DNA from: Xenopus tropicalis
Taxonomy: Eukaryota > Chordata > Amphibia > Anura > Pipidae
DNA: 64,000 bases
Reading direction: 5' to 3'
Assembly (NCBI RefSeq): GCF_000004195.4
Contig: NC_030678.2
Span: 149,655,047-149,719,046, forward strand
Positions 46,350 through 57,795 of the stretch are shown here, in pieces. The translations under genes and the position numbers were made by a program. The notes below the pieces were generated by a model. It was not told where the DNA came from, did no database searches, and saw only the letters and a program-made list of their open reading frames with translations. The number at the start of each line of letters is the position of its first letter. The first letter of the stretch is position 1.

Positions 46350-48186
46350 TATGTGGTCATCAAGCCAGCTAACATGGGCAAAAATGAGGTAATTTGGCTG
46401 AAGGATCAGATTTGTATAGGAAGGTAATAATTCTGTAAATAATACAGTCTCCCATATAATCCTACTTCTGTCTGTAAACAAAGATGGAATTCTATTCTAA
46501 ATGAGGCATTTGTTACTGACATATACACCAAGAAAAGAGTTGCAATCCCTTTCAGTCTATGCCCTACTGTTTATATGCTGCCCAAGGTCTATAACAGACT
46601 CTGTAATCCACCTGGGTGCTTAATTGTTTCAGTCACTGGGTCTCTCTGTCGCAATATTTGTATTGTCTGTGCACAACCTTTAGGTTACACAGCCTCCTAT
46701 GGCCATTTATTTGCATTTTTTTGCAAAAACACTGGGACTAATGACCCCCATCTTAACTTCCTTTGTAGCCCTCTTCTCAACAGGTAACAATGTGGACATC
46801 CTGGTACACAATCCCTATGGACGACATAAGGTACATTTGGGCAGAGGTTGGGTTCAGGGGTACTTTTTTGTGCACATTGCAAGACCTGTCTATAAACTTG
46901 AGCAGATGAAGATTTTTGCAGTATTTGTTTGCCCCAGTCCATCAATTGTAGAAATAGTTGGGTCATTTATGTCATAACTTGTCCTGGGGGCTTGGTTTAC
47001 ATGGGGCAAACTTTGAGAGAGTTATGGCCACGTGTTCTAGAACATGCTGGGGCTGTCAGAAATTATGACTGGAAAATCTGAGCCGACAATTTTCACATAA
47101 GAAGAGATATTTATGCCTGCTGACTATACACTTCAATCTGTCCCATGGGGGGTGGGAATGAAAAATTGGTTGGCCTGGTGAAAGCGAGGTGTGGCCTTCA
47201 GGGGAGTAACATGGAAAACATATTACTTTTGGCTAAAGGAAAGTAGATATTTTAGATGACATTCATTACCCTTACTGAGAAACTACTTTGCACTGGATCT
47301 CATATACATCTCGTTAGGTTATTCATTATATTTTTTTAGTATACTTTAGGTGGCTGTCTGTTTGATTATTATCTACATTTGTAATAAATTGTTCTTTAAA
47401 ATAATCCCAACTCCGAGAACATAATAGCCCTTCTTGGATTTCTCATATCTAACTTACAGTTTTGTGAAGAGATATGGCATCTTGTAGATTCAGTTTATTT
47501 CTGGCATGTCATGGATTCAGCTTATTTGCAAGGTACCAACTTTTTATATTCTGCATTCATTTACTCAATCCTTTGTCCTGAAGGATCCCCAGTAGTTCAT
47601 TATTTTCCCTGTTTCCTGACTGCTAGGAACATTATTAACATATTGGGACACATTTACCAAAGCTGATATCTGTCTCAGTGGTAATGCTGAGCACTGTCAC
47701 ATGTATAAATCTTTGCTCCACGATCTTAATCACATTCGGGGAGGATTTGGAAAACCCAAAAGTGTCAGAAAAGTTTTGGTGAGCATTGTTACGGCTCTGA
47801 AAGATTGTTAAACTCTCCCCCCAGAGGGGACCCAGTTGTTAAGATGGTTTAGTGGCGCAATATTTTAGGGAGCAAGAAAGAGCTGGCCTTCTGTAGTACC
47901 ACAATCTCATTAATATTAGGCATACTCTGAAATGTGCCTGTTGGCTTACCCCCAACGTATGATGCCACATACAGTATGGCTAATAATGCTATATGTAGAT
48001 TTGGAACTTTAGAACATCTTTTGAATCTTTGAGCAGTAGCAACACCCTGCAACTCCTGGTAGGGCACATGTTACATGGTACTCACCCTTTCTGGCCCCCT
48101 TGCTCTACTACCTTCATCCTGCCTCTCATTCCTAAAGTGAGCTATTACAGCAGGAACGATGGCGTGCAGAACAGTGAGGAAAATGT
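46350..48186. other. Unassigned non-coding sequence
   Basis: No repeat ends or convincing exon recognised. Confidence 0.3.
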
Positions 48187-48193
48187 TACCCTG

Positions 48194-48519
48194 CCTTAGG
48201 ATTGCCACCAGCTGGTATTTGACCGGCCTAGGGCTTATGCCTGTATTACAAATTTACTGGCAATGTATCTAATAGTAACTTTTTAAAGGGGGGCAACCCT
48301 ACCTATACTGTCTCCTTTTCCTGACTCTTTCTGTGGCAGACCACTCCCCTTTTATATAGAGGCCATCCTGTGCCCCGCCCATTATCCCTGACCTGCCCCT
48401 TTTCCAACCCCATCCACCCATTCCCCTGCCTAGCCCATCCATTTCCCCACCCCCAAGTGATGTCACCAGGCCACCCCCAACTTAGAGGCTGGCATTTATA
48501 GCAAAAAAGGTGGCAACTC
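48194..48519. mobile_element. hAT-type MITE with 'ggattgccaccag' ends
   Basis: Left aggattgccaccagctgg, right aaaaaggtggcaactc. The direct repeat taccctg flanks it (48,187-48,193 and 48,520-48,526). The interior has catccacccattcccctg-type C-rich sequence. A fragment of the same family lies at 56,203-56,300 (attgccagtaaattt). Confidence 0.7.
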
Positions 48520-48599
48520 TACCCTGTGTGACAGGGGAGAAGGGGAGGCAGGAATAACTGAGCAGCACTGAGCACAACTACAGGAAGTGCAAGGAGGGC

Positions 48600-49230
48600 A
48601 TTTTGATGCAATTACCTTTAATGAACATGCAACTGAATGCAGGGAGATTTGTCCCAGCCAAATGTATTGGTATATGTAGCTGTGAGCCATTTGCTCATCT
48701 CTGGCTGGAACCCATTGTATTACAAGTGCCGTATGGATATGTAAATGACGCGTTACTTCAAATGCAGCTTGTAATGAAATATAATTGTTCCTTTGAGAAC
48801 AACAATAAATGTACAGATGGCTCATCTGGTTCACACAATAGAGAACACTGTACCGATCACCTTCCTGGCCACGGAGCAATATTTTCCACTTAATTACAGT
48901 GAAATGCAATTTCTTTTCGATTAGTAGGACAAAAAAAGAATAATTACATTTTGTGCTGTAGGACGCTCGCCTCCTCCGGAGATTGTATCGGTTAATAGTG
49001 ACCGGCCAAAACATAAGCAGCGCTCGGATGGATGTCTCATGGAATGACTTAGTGAACTTTTCATCACTTCTCTGAATAGTGACAAACAATATTTTTTGAG
49101 ACATGCCTCTGAGTGACTGGATAGAAATAACTCACTCTCTGAACTGCGTGCACTTTGCACTCTCATTGCACTCGTAACCTCTGCAAACACAGCCAGCTGT
49201 GCAAACAATGTCACCTGCAGGAGTGAAACG
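48600..49230. other. Repeat-free candidate conserved non-coding element
   Basis: No match to any repeat family in the window. It contains dense regulatory-like words such as tatggatatgtaaatgacg, cttaattacagtgaaatg and aagaataattacattttg. A stop-poor frame on the minus strand crosses it, but its translation has no protein-like character. Conservation is untested. Confidence 0.32.
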
Positions 49231-49436
49231 TCTGAGCTGTGTCATTATATCACTTTATATTATACTTTCCAGCGCGGACGCAGCACCACATGGCCACTAG
49301 ATGGCATTAACCTTTCCAATAGAAATATTAGGTATGAAACCTGTGGTGAAATGCAGTCAGGATTTATTTTGTAGTTCTCACATCAGATCATTGCATCATA
49401 TCATTTAATGCTTTTTTGATCTTCAACCATGACTTA

Positions 49437-49724
49437 GGGTGATGGCCCACAGGGAGATTAGTGACCTGCGGTTAATCTCATCTACCACCACCAAAATGCC
49501 TTCTCACCGGCAATTCCTTCCCACCAGCAATAAAGTGAATTGCCGGTAGAAACAGGCCCGGATTTGTGGAGAGGCCACAAAGGCCCAGGCCTAGGGTGGC
49601 ACAAATTTGGGGGGACTTCCTGCAGAAGGACTTGCAGAAAATGAAGTGACACGTATGCCTTGTCACAGGCAATTCACTTTATAGCTGCTAGGAAGGCGAC
49701 TTATCTCCCCAAGGGCCATTACCC
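49437..49724. mobile_element. Harbinger-like MITE with nested hAT fragment
   Basis: The ends GGGTGATGGCCCACAGGGAG and CTCCCCAAGGGCCATTACCC are inverted repeats. The 3-bp duplication tta flanks them (49,434-49,436 and 49,725-49,727). The mirrored interior caattccttcccaccagc / gctaggaaggcg is interrupted from 49,553. Confidence 0.82.
49553..49640. mobile_element. hAT fragment nested in the Harbinger-like MITE
   Basis: Starts CAGGCCCGGATTTGTGG and continues gaggccacaaaggcccagg and ctagggtggcac, as in 49,926-50,199. The right end could not be located, so this copy is 3'-deleted. Confidence 0.7.
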
Positions 49725-49925
49725 TTAGTTGCATTTCCACACTTCTTTATTTGAAGATTCAATTAGTGTGTAATGATAAGGCGCTTCCCCATAAACAGGG
49801 CCAACAAGAAAGAATACCCTGAAGAAATGCATAAGGATATTAGAAGGCTAGACCCTACCCCTAAACACATGATGGTTCACTTATAAATGTTTATGAAGGT
49901 TCCAAAGTGCAAATTTAGTCCAAGC

Positions 49926-50199
49926 CAGGCCTGGATTTGTGGGGAGGCCACAAAGGTCCAGGGTTAGGATAGCAGGAATTTAGGGACGGCATGCCGCCCA
50001 GCAGCACCGGAATATTTTTCCCGCATACGGATCAATGGGGAGGGGATGCACAGAAACTTTAGAGCATCCTCTCCCCACTGCTCCGTATGTGCGCACGGGG
50101 GGGGTGCAATAAAGTTGCGGGTGCGCGCATGCGCAATCGAAGTGGGCGGGTGGCAGAACGGGGGCGGCCTTGGGGCGCCAAATTCAGAAATCCGGCCTG
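49926..50199. mobile_element. hAT-type MITE (CAGGCCTGGATTTG), full copy
   Basis: Ends CAGGCCTGGATTT and AAATCCGGCCTG. The 8-bp duplication gtccaagc is perfect at 49,918-49,925 and 50,200-50,207. GC-rich interior (gtgcgcgcatgcgcaat). Partner of 405-626. Confidence 0.92.
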
Positions 50200-50207
50200 G
50201 TCCAAGC

Positions 50208-50942
50208 CACACTATTTTTTACACTTTCCACTGTGTCTCCCTCTGGTGCTCCAAAGGTGCAAGTCCAGTATAAAGCACAAGGACCTGCCCTTTCCCTTTA
50301 AATATAGCTTTTAGTCTGTCTGCTTTCTACAGGGTTCCATGCTCCCCCCAAACGTGGGGCGCACCAGTGGGTGCATAGTGCATAGTAGTCCTGTCCTTAA
50401 TACCCACCCAATGGTTGCCACTTATGAATATAATGAATATAGTATATATAGTCATTTCCGTGGTGGCTAAACAGTGTCATCGGAGAAATAACAGGTGTGT
50501 GGTTGCAGCTAGGGGTCCAACAAATAAGCCACAGTGTTAGGGCTCATACACACAGGCATTTTTTCAAGCTCTTTACATGTATTTGAGACACGCAGTTTAG
50601 AACATCTAAGCACATGACCCTGTTGATCCCATTTTATTCTATTAGGTTGTACCAATGAGAGTTCACGAGTTTTACTGTACCCGTGTTGTTTTCAGAATCC
50701 TACATGTTCTGTTTTTATGCATTTTGCTTGCATTCGATATATATCATTAAGAAATGCATATTTAAAACACCCCAATGCCTCAATAAAAAGCATCTGGGAG
50801 AAAACAACCTATTACTTACAGACACAAGATCCTGCTGCTGGGAGACTGCATGCAGCGAGAAATATCTGGATAATCAGCAAAGTGCAATGTTTATGCCTAG
50901 ATAATCAGCCCAAAGGCTATCTTGCAAGCCTAGTAAATCCAG
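50208..50942. other. Unassigned non-coding sequence
   Basis: Nothing recognised. Confidence 0.3.
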
Positions 50943-50944
50943 TA

Positions 50945-51243
50945 CAGGTAGGGATTCATTATCCAGAAAGTTTCAAATTACAGGAAGGCCATCTCTCATA
51001 GACTTCATTTTATGAATTTTTTTTAAATATATTCTTTTTCTCTGTTATAATAAAACAGTACCTTGTACTTGATCCTAAGTAAGATACAATTAATTATTGG
51101 AGGCAAAACAATCCTACTGAGTTTATTTACTGTTTAAATGATTTTTTTTGAAGACTAAAGGTATGGAGATCCAAATTATGGAAAGATTCCTTATCCAGAA
51201 AATCTCAGGTCCTGAGCTTTCTGAATAACAGGTCCCATACCTG
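50945..51243. mobile_element. TA-flanked MITE family A, full copy
   Basis: Begins CAGGTAGGGATTCATTATCC and ends AACAGGTCCCATACCTG with TA on both sides. It is immediately left of the Penelope-like remnant. Confidence 0.88.
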
Positions 51244-51369
51244 TATACCTATATTTGGATAAATGTGGTTCAGAAAATTCCTTGGGGAAAGACTTTAAAT
51301 CAATTGTAATTTAAGATTTTTGGATTGTTGCAGCACGTGGAGAGTAAAAGCAAGGACATACAATGAGGA

Positions 51370-51639
51370 ATGCAATGTGAATGCGGGGCCCGATATGTGG
51401 GGAAAACCGTCCGCAAAGTTTGTGAACGTATTCTAGAACATTTATTGGCTATAGAGAGAAAGGACAGTAGGTCAGCTGTTGCTAAGCATTCTCTAGAGAA
51501 ACATGAAGGCAAAATGGTTTTCTCCTTTCAGATTATAGATTCTCAGGGCTTCAGTATAAGGAAAGGTGAGTTTGAGAAAAGACTTTTGGATTTATCAGTT
51601 AGGTACTATGGAATTAACGTGTTTCTATCAAACAGTTAG
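51370..51639 (+). pseudogene. Penelope GIY-YIG endonuclease C-terminal fragment
   Basis: Eighty-nine codons ending in a natural stop. The start MQCECGARYVGKTVRKV carries the second half of the GIY-YIG signature (here YVG), with an upstream C-x-C pair typical of Penelope endonucleases. It is followed by an arginine-rich helix with ERILEH and the histidine pattern AKHSLEKHEG. Further on, EFEKRLLDL may hold the catalytic acidic residue. The ATG is incidental: a stop lies two codons upstream (tga) and the first half of the domain has decayed, so no functional protein is expected. Confidence 0.75.
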
Positions 51640-51856
51640 AATACTTTGCCTTTCTCTAATGTAATAGGTGTCTCTCTAAAGCTATTAGCTGATATGAATT
51701 TTTATATTAAGGACAATTTTTCTTAATTATTGTTTTTGCTATTTTTGTTTATGTGTTGTTTTTATTTTCATTTGATATACGTATATGGGGTTAATGCATT
51801 ATGGGAGGAGCTGTGTGGGTGCATAAAAGGCATTTCCTTGAAGGATGGTCCATGCA

Positions 51857-51897
51857 GCTTTTGAGAAAGTGGCGTGACGCCACGAAACATGTCAAGC
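51857..51897 (+). ncRNA. Decayed hammerhead ribozyme module
   Basis: The layout matches the intact motif at 23,401. GCTT (51,857-51,860) pairs with AAGC (51,894-51,897). A 6-bp stem GTGGCG/CGCCAC with loop tga stands for stem II. GAAA, palindromic CATG and the TC cleavage dinucleotide follow. The catalytic strand is TTGAGAA instead of CTGATGA, so cleavage activity is not expected. Confidence 0.55.
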
Positions 51898-52090
51898 GTA
51901 TGGTCCTATTTTTTGTACATGCATAACATGCTTTTAAAGGACTGAATACATTTTGGTTTTTAAATACAGCAGTGTTTTGTTTTGTTTTGCTCTGTACAAT
52001 TTTTCTTATATTGGCGGATGGATATGCTGTCTGGGTTCCAGCAGTACGTGAGCACACACTGAGCTGTCCGGTAAGTGCTCCCATGATTCT

Positions 52091-52356
52091 AACTTGCTTT
52101 GTGAGTCCATTTTATCAGTTTGATTCCCATTTGGCCATACCAACTATTACGTAACCCCATCATCTGTGGGAATGCCAACTTTCAAATTTATATACACGTG
52201 TGAGGTCCCTCAGAATTATTATTACCATGCTTCAGTGCAGATTTGTATGTTAATCCATTAAAAATTCTGACCCAAAAAAATCAAGTTTATCTTCACTAGT
52301 CTTCAAGTTCTTCAAGCACACATGATCCTTGCTCATCTTGGGCTGTAACTCAGTCC
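52091..52356. other. Unassigned non-coding sequence
   Basis: Nothing recognised. Confidence 0.3.
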
Positions 52357-52364
52357 CCCTAATG

Positions 52365-53239
52365 CAGGGATCCCCAACCTTTTATATCCGTGAGCCACAT
52401 CCAAATGGGAAAAGTGTTGGGGAGCAACACAAGCATGGAAAATGTTCATGAAGGTGGCAAATAAGAGCTAATTGTGTAAAAAATATACCCGCGCTATGGT
52501 AAACAAATTCAAAACAATTAAATACAGATGTGAGTAAACTACTTAATAATCAATGTGCAGCCATCCTCCAACTAATCCCTAGTGTTACAAAACAATAAAT
52601 AACTACAGAGTTAGCGCTCATAGAACACTCATATGTGTTAAAATTAGTCAATTAGTCTTTATTACAATATATCATAAAATATGTGTATCAAAAAATCCAA
52701 AATCAAAAGGGAGCATATAATAACATTAATTCATTTCCATATAAATTTACACATTAATTAATAAGATGATAGGATTGTAGATATTAAAATAAATTAGCAA
52801 TATCTACAGAAATTCATTAATCAGTCCAATAATATAAACATCTATTGATCAGTGTAAATATATCAAAACAATTTATATAAGGATAAAAACTACCAGAAAA
52901 ACCTGTGTTTTAAAACTGCAGGCACATGTAATTTAAACTAATAATGGTTAAAAAACGGTTTTTATAACATGATCACTAATTAAAAAATGATTGGAACATC
53001 CAATGCGCTAGTGTGGGTCTTACTCAATCAAAATCAAGTTGCACAATCGACAAATAAGAGCTAATTGGCTATTTGGTAGCCCCTATGTGGACTGGCAGCC
53101 TACAGAAGGCTCTGTTTGGCTTTATGCTGGGTTTTAGGCAATCAACGCTTGCCTCCAAGCCAGAAATGCAAAAATAAGCACCTACTTTGGCCGGAGCAAC
53201 ATCCAAGGTGTTGGCGAGCAACATGTTTGGGGATCACTG
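52365..53239. mobile_element. hAT MITE (CAGGGATCCCCAACC family), interrupted
   Basis: Ends CAGGGATCCCCAACC and GGGGATCACTG, with perfect 8-bp duplications ccctaatg at 52,357-52,364 and 53,240-53,247. Without the insertion at 52,474-53,050 it would be of the usual ~300-bp length. Confidence 0.9.
52474..53050. mobile_element. 577-bp retroposon-like insertion with 16-bp TSD
   Basis: The 16-mer caaataagagctaatt is duplicated exactly at 52,458-52,473 and 53,051-53,066. Related uninterrupted copies have this word once, so it is a true target duplication. The insert starts gtgtaaaaaatatacccgcg and ends agttgcacaatcga. It is AT-rich with no open frame. A 16-bp duplication indicates LINE- or Penelope-type integration. 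Its early word acccgcgcta resembles accctgcgcta of the ribozyme retroposon at 23,392. Confidence 0.75.
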
Positions 53240-53247
53240 CCCTAATG

Positions 53248-54439
53248 GTTCTTCCAATGTGGGAACAAAAGATTTTCTAAGGGAAAACCAATACCCTCTG
53301 TCTTACACAGACAGCCAGTTAACAGGTACTTATATTACTTATATTGTAGGTGATCTACTCCATAGACTTTACATTCTAATGTACATTAGGGAGCAAGACA
53401 GGGACCTGGGCTAAACATATCTCCCTTCAAACAGTTTACAGGTTTCTGGCTTTGATTTAGACCTCTGTATGAACATTGCTTTCCAGCTGCTAGCCCTGAC
53501 CACTGCCTATTTACCAGCTTATCTACTGGCCTGTCTCTTGGTTTACACTGTTAAGCTTGTACCTGGCCTGCTTTGACTTTGAAACATGGAAAGAAATTGC
53601 CAGCGCTTGGTCTAACCCACATCCTGGAGTTGACCATTATTTGGTCATTAGTTATACACAAAAATGAGAAAGATTGCCAGTGCTTAGTTAGCCTTTAAAA
53701 ATAATTTTTACAAAAAAGTAGGCATTAGTACCCCCTTAAGCCAAAATAAGTAAGCTTACATGCCATGTCCCCTCATTGTATGTGAGTCCTACACTGCCCA
53801 TAAGAATTCTGTAGTGCAATTCAAATCCCCAACAAAACATTGTAGTAATAAGACCATGTTGCACTTACCCTTAACTCAGGAGCTCTACTGGGAGCGTTTA
53901 AACCCCAGCTCCTTCACATACACCTGTACATCATTTCTTGTTTTTAAAGGCTAAATAGCAGCTAGAATCAATATTTGGCAACAATTTGTACATGTAACAC
54001 CCACGCTGCTTTGACTTTGTCCTTCTTTCGCCTTTCTACATCAGTCAGTGTTTGTCACCCATGACTCCCCTTGTGGGCAGGCTGGAACCTTGTGCAAATA
54101 AGAGTGAGAACCCCAGAAACAGCTCTGTTTCTGGAATGTTTTTCCATCTAGACTGGGATATGAGAATCAATTTGTATGAACCAATAGCAGGCTGTCTGGC
54201 TGGAAGCTCATGGGTCAGATGTGGCCGCCCAGGGGACATTTGCTCCCCCCCCCCCCAGGGTCCAACAGACTTCTATGTATGATAATGCTGCTTTAATATA
54301 ACCCTTAGATATGTACTAGCATATCATATAATTAGATCTCTGCAATGAAAAATATAAACAGAAGTTTTTAATAAAATAAGGCATGGTAAAAAAAAATAAA
54401 AAATGTTAATTTTAAAAGCTATAGAGAGCCTTCTGTCTC
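53248..54439. other. Unassigned; short poly-C near 54,245
   Basis: A C run lies at 54,245-54,257. The rest has no recognised elements. Confidence 0.3.
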
Positions 54440-54660
54440 GTTTAAACTCCTTTTCTCTTTCTTTTTTCTTTTCTGAACTCCATGTGGTGTGATAACATCT
54501 TTAATTATTGGTCGTAGTGATTGGAGGAACAAGTTGCTCTGGAGGAAATCCACTAACACCAAATCTCAGCCGCTAAAGATAATTGTAATAAAAGGAAACT
54601 TATGTTACATTCTGCTTTAAATATGTTTAATAGTAAACAGATTGCATTTCCACTGAGCAC
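54440..54660. other. Candidate conserved non-coding element
   Basis: Repeat-free, with words such as aacatctttaattattgg, gataattgtaataaaagg and agattgcatttccactg. Conservation untested. Confidence 0.25.
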
Positions 54661-54671
54661 TGACCAAAGAA

Positions 54672-54688
54672 CCCCCCCCCCCCCCCCC
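54672..54688. repeat. Poly-C tract
   Basis: An uninterrupted run of 17 C. Confidence 0.92.
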
Positions 54689-55231
54689 ATTACCAGTTGG
54701 GAAGGCTCGTTGCCTGTTGTTGGCTATCGGTTCCTGAAGGTGACTTTCACAGCAGATTATTCATTAAATTACATCATTCTTACCTCTATGACAAGCTCTG
54801 CACTCAAAAAGGAGATGAATTAGAATCACTATTAAATTGTAATTTGATTCTGATGACTGAACCGGGCCGACAGTATAAAAACAAGCCAGCATGTGAAACT
54901 GCATTACCTCATATGTCACAGTGATAGTTTGGTTTTGTCTCCCATCACATCATTACAGTGGATGAAAACTCTATTCACTTGCACAGAGAACTGCAGGTTG
55001 ATTAAAAGATATATGAAAAAATGGTTTCATTTTCATCCATTTTATTTAACTCTCCTATTAGCCTGTTAGAATTCTATTATTTATTCTATTTATAAGTTAA
55101 TAATGGAGTGAAAATGAAGATTACTGTGTATACGTATACATATATAGTGTACATATAAATATATAAATAGGTTTATTTATGCTCGTTGTTCATTTCATCT
55201 AGCCATAAAATTCCAATACTTAGTACAATTC
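54689..55231. other. Unassigned AT-rich sequence
   Basis: No elements recognised. A small tatacgtatacatatata stretch lies near 55,130. Confidence 0.3.
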
Positions 55232-55384
55232 TATTTTATTGAAAAAAAACGGCACCAAAATTCACCACATGACGGCAGGCTTTACGTCAAATCAGCGTTT
55301 TCTTCCGCCAGAAGTTATATAAAATAACATTGTAAAATCAGAAGGAATTTCATTTTACACAGCATAATAAATAGACCCCTAAGT
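55232..55384. mobile_element. MITE fragment (ttttacacagcataataaat)
   Basis: The right end attttacacagcataataaa followed by tagacccctaag mirrors the ends of the 24,183 family. The left end is not resolved. Confidence 0.5.
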
Positions 55385-55606
55385 GTATCTGAAATCCATA
55401 TGCCTCATTCATTTTCCTACTCCATACTTTCCCTAGATGTATCTGGTGCTGAGATAGCCCAGTTCCTGGTGGCCCCTTTTCCAGCGTGCACATTGCTCCA
55501 ACCTTAACACTAGGCATACATGGCAAGCTCTCCTTGTTCGGTGAGTATTGGGCTTCAGTATTGATGGGTGGGTTTTGTGGGTAGCCTGCACAAAATCCAA
55601 TATGGT
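55385..55606. other. Unassigned sequence
   Basis: Nothing recognised. Confidence 0.3.
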
Positions 55607-55614
55607 GTCCCCAC

Positions 55615-55977
55615 CAGGGCCGCTGCTCCCTATAAGCAGAGTACTCAGTCTGCATAGGGCACCAACTCCCAGGGGGGCACCATCCCAGCTGCTCCAAAAA
55701 AAAACATTTTTATATATTATAACATACCCCACAACACTGTCCCGCCGGTTTTTATAGCGCATCCCGCTGTCCCGGATAGTTCAATCAATCTATGGGGGCT
55801 ATTGGGGGCACTTACTATGGGGGCATTGTCTATGGGGGCAATTGGGGGCACTGTGTGTGGGGCCCCTATAGTAGGTGTTTTTCTTTATTATTTTATTTTT
55901 ACTTCCGTAATATTTGGGGGAGGGGGCACAAAAGTAAATTTCTGCTTAGGGCACCCATTTGGCCAGCAGCGGCCCTG
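55615..55977. mobile_element. hAT-type MITE (CAGGGCCGCTGCTCC)
   Basis: Ends CAGGGCCGCTGCTCCC and GGCCAGCAGCGGCCCTG. The 8-bp duplication gtccccac is perfect at 55,607-55,614 and 55,978-55,985. The interior contains a G-rich tandem of tatgggggc-a/t-attg units at 55,790-55,865. Confidence 0.93.
55790..55865. repeat. G-rich minisatellite within hAT MITE
   Basis: Five to six imperfect units of ctatgggggcaattgggggc. Runs of five G could form quadruplex-like structures. Confidence 0.65.
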
Positions 55978-55985
55978 GTCCCCAC

Positions 55986-57528
55986 TCCTAAGAAAAGAGA
56001 AACAATCACTGTGCTGTAAGTAGAGTTTTTAGAATAAACTTACTGGCCAGCAGGGGGCAGTGACAAATGGGGTGACCTGTTACATTGGAAGGGTAAGGGT
56101 GATGATAAAAGGAGTGGGGTTATGAAATCAAAGACATCTCGTGGAGTATCAGGGAAGGAGAAAGAATAAGGATAAGTTTCAGGAGGCCAGAACTGAAATT
56201 AAGGGCATTATAAATTTACCAGCAACTACATTGCCAGTAAATTTGAAATGCCAACCCCGGCCATGGCAGGTGTTTTACCCCCTAGGCCGGCAAAATACTA
56301 GTTGTTAGTGGTAGCAAAACTTATAAATTCATAAGAAATCTTGGCTTCTACTGTATTAGAATACTTTGGTTAATAATAAATGATTTTGATTTAAAATGAA
56401 CAAGTAAAATATAGTGTTACTATTGGCAGCCCCCTGGCTTCTTGGTAGAAAATCATAATCCTCACTTGAAGCGCTATATCCCTTGGACTTGCACTGTGCA
56501 AGTGCTCTGGCTGCTCTGGCTTTTATTTTGGTATTTGCTAGCCCTTTCAATAAAAAAAGAGAAATTTAAAATTGCCAGGTATAATGAGACAATAAGAACG
56601 CTGATATAAGAAGCCTTTGCTGCAGAGATCATTGCTGAAAACACTCTGGGAGATTCTGTTAAGTGAAGCCAGGGGTTTCAGAGCAGGTGCAGAGCTGCAA
56701 TTGCAGGTTTTTCTGAAAAGAGCTGACCAGATGGGAGAATGGAACAGGGTTTTCAAAAGACAGAATGGGAGCCAAAGGAGGTAATGGGTGACATACTACA
56801 AGTTTTAGAGTGAGAGTTTTGAATTCTGTTCTACAGGAAATTGTAAAAAATACTGTGAATTTCAGCTACGGAGTGGCAACCAACGTTCTTATTATTTGGC
56901 ACAGTCTGACACAGGAACAGATGTCCTGGAAAGAGTCCACAAAAAATAAAAACTGCAACAGTTAAAGACGCTCCATACACCCCTACATGACATTAGCTCA
57001 ATCAATTGAACTCAAGTAAATGATTTGCAAAAAGCCCTAATATGGTGCCAAAATGTTCATTTACTACCACTCTTTATATAGTTAGGCTCCCTTTGAGTGG
57101 AATTCATGCATATCAGGAATTTTCTCATCACTGACCCCAGAGAACCATTTCTGTACCTCCAGGAGATCGGTAAGACCATTCCCGCATTCCCATGGTGCAT
57201 GGCGGGTTTTGGCTACTGCTGAAGTCTGACTGGAAACAGCCGCCATCAAAACTGACCTGGTTCCTGCTCAGAATGTTATTTAATGGAAAGCTTAAGAATT
57301 TTTTTTGCAGAGATCCTCCTATCAGTGTCGACCAGGGAGCTTTCAGTTAAATAAATAAGTAGTGTGAGATGGAAAGGGGTTTTATTTCTGCTGCTGACCC
57401 CCTATGTTTGGATGGCTGTGGTGGGCAAAGCACCCTCTCTGCCATTAACGTAAAAAATGAGGCATTGTATGATTATTATATTACTGTTGAATTTATTTAA
57501 TGTTTAAACGATTGTTAGCAGACTTGGG
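55986..57528. other. Non-coding; hAT fragment near 56,203-56,300
   Basis: The words attataaatttaccagcaa and ttgccagtaaatttgaaat match the interior of the element at 48,194. The rest is unassigned. Confidence 0.35.
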
Positions 57529-57670
57529 GGCATATTTATTAAGGTATGTAAAATTAATTCACTGAATAAACAGTGTAAAAAGCTGTGTAAAATAAATGCC
57601 GTCCGACCGCCAGATTTTACGCCATTACTTTTGTTGCACATATGAAAATGAATTCAGAGTGCGAGGGGAG
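57529..57670. mobile_element. Host MITE fragment flanking the LTR element
   Basis: gggggcatatttattaagg and agctgtgtaaaataaatg belong to the 24,183 MITE family. The LTR retrotransposon seems to have landed in it. The other half would lie beyond the window. Confidence 0.5.
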
Positions 57671-57689
57671 GGTAAGAGAAGTAATTCCT

Positions 57690-57695
57690 TTTATT
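57690..57695 (-). terminator. Poly(A) signal of the LTR
   Basis: AATAAA on the minus strand (gcaataaaagg), downstream of the TATA box as expected for an LTR. Confidence 0.6.
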
Positions 57696-57703
57696 GCAGG
57701 GAG

Positions 57704-57771
57704 CTGTAAGACAACAGGAACAGTCTCTTAGTCCTGCACATGGAAACTGGTGCATCAGGTAAAAGTTCCTA
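57704..57771 (-). repeat. 68-bp direct repeat in LTR, copy near the cap region
   Basis: Identical to 58,043-58,110. On the minus strand this copy begins about 16 bases after the TATA box, so it probably covers the transcription start. It ends with pyrimidine-rich gttcctgttgtcttacag, which looks like a splice acceptor. Confidence 0.85.
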
Positions 57772-57787
57772 AACATCTAAACATACA

Positions 57788-57795
57788 CTTTTATA
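57788..57795 (-). promoter_or_regulatory. TATA box of the LTR promoter
   Basis: TATAAAAG on the minus strand, about 95 bases upstream of the AATAAA signal. Confidence 0.6.

Larger units (their letters stand above)
51300..52090 (+). mobile_element. 5'-truncated Penelope-like retroelement
   Basis: It comprises a GIY-YIG endonuclease remnant (51,370-51,639), an AT-rich 3' region, a TATA-like gtgcataaaaggc at 51,821, a decayed hammerhead module (51,857-51,897) and an end region with cagcagtacgtgagcacac. Penelope-like elements are the known retroelements that combine a GIY-YIG endonuclease with hammerhead ribozymes. The reverse transcriptase part is absent, as is common in truncated copies. The 3' boundary is approximate. 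Confidence 0.72.

Noticed and set aside
48496..49104. 202-codon open frame on the minus strand
   Set aside because: Composition is not protein-like (many Cys/Tyr/His clusters from AT-rich DNA), no splice signals, no recognised domain; lies over a candidate non-coding conserved block.
50046..50314. 75-codon frames in GC-rich sequence
   Set aside because: They lie within a hAT MITE with perfect target duplications.
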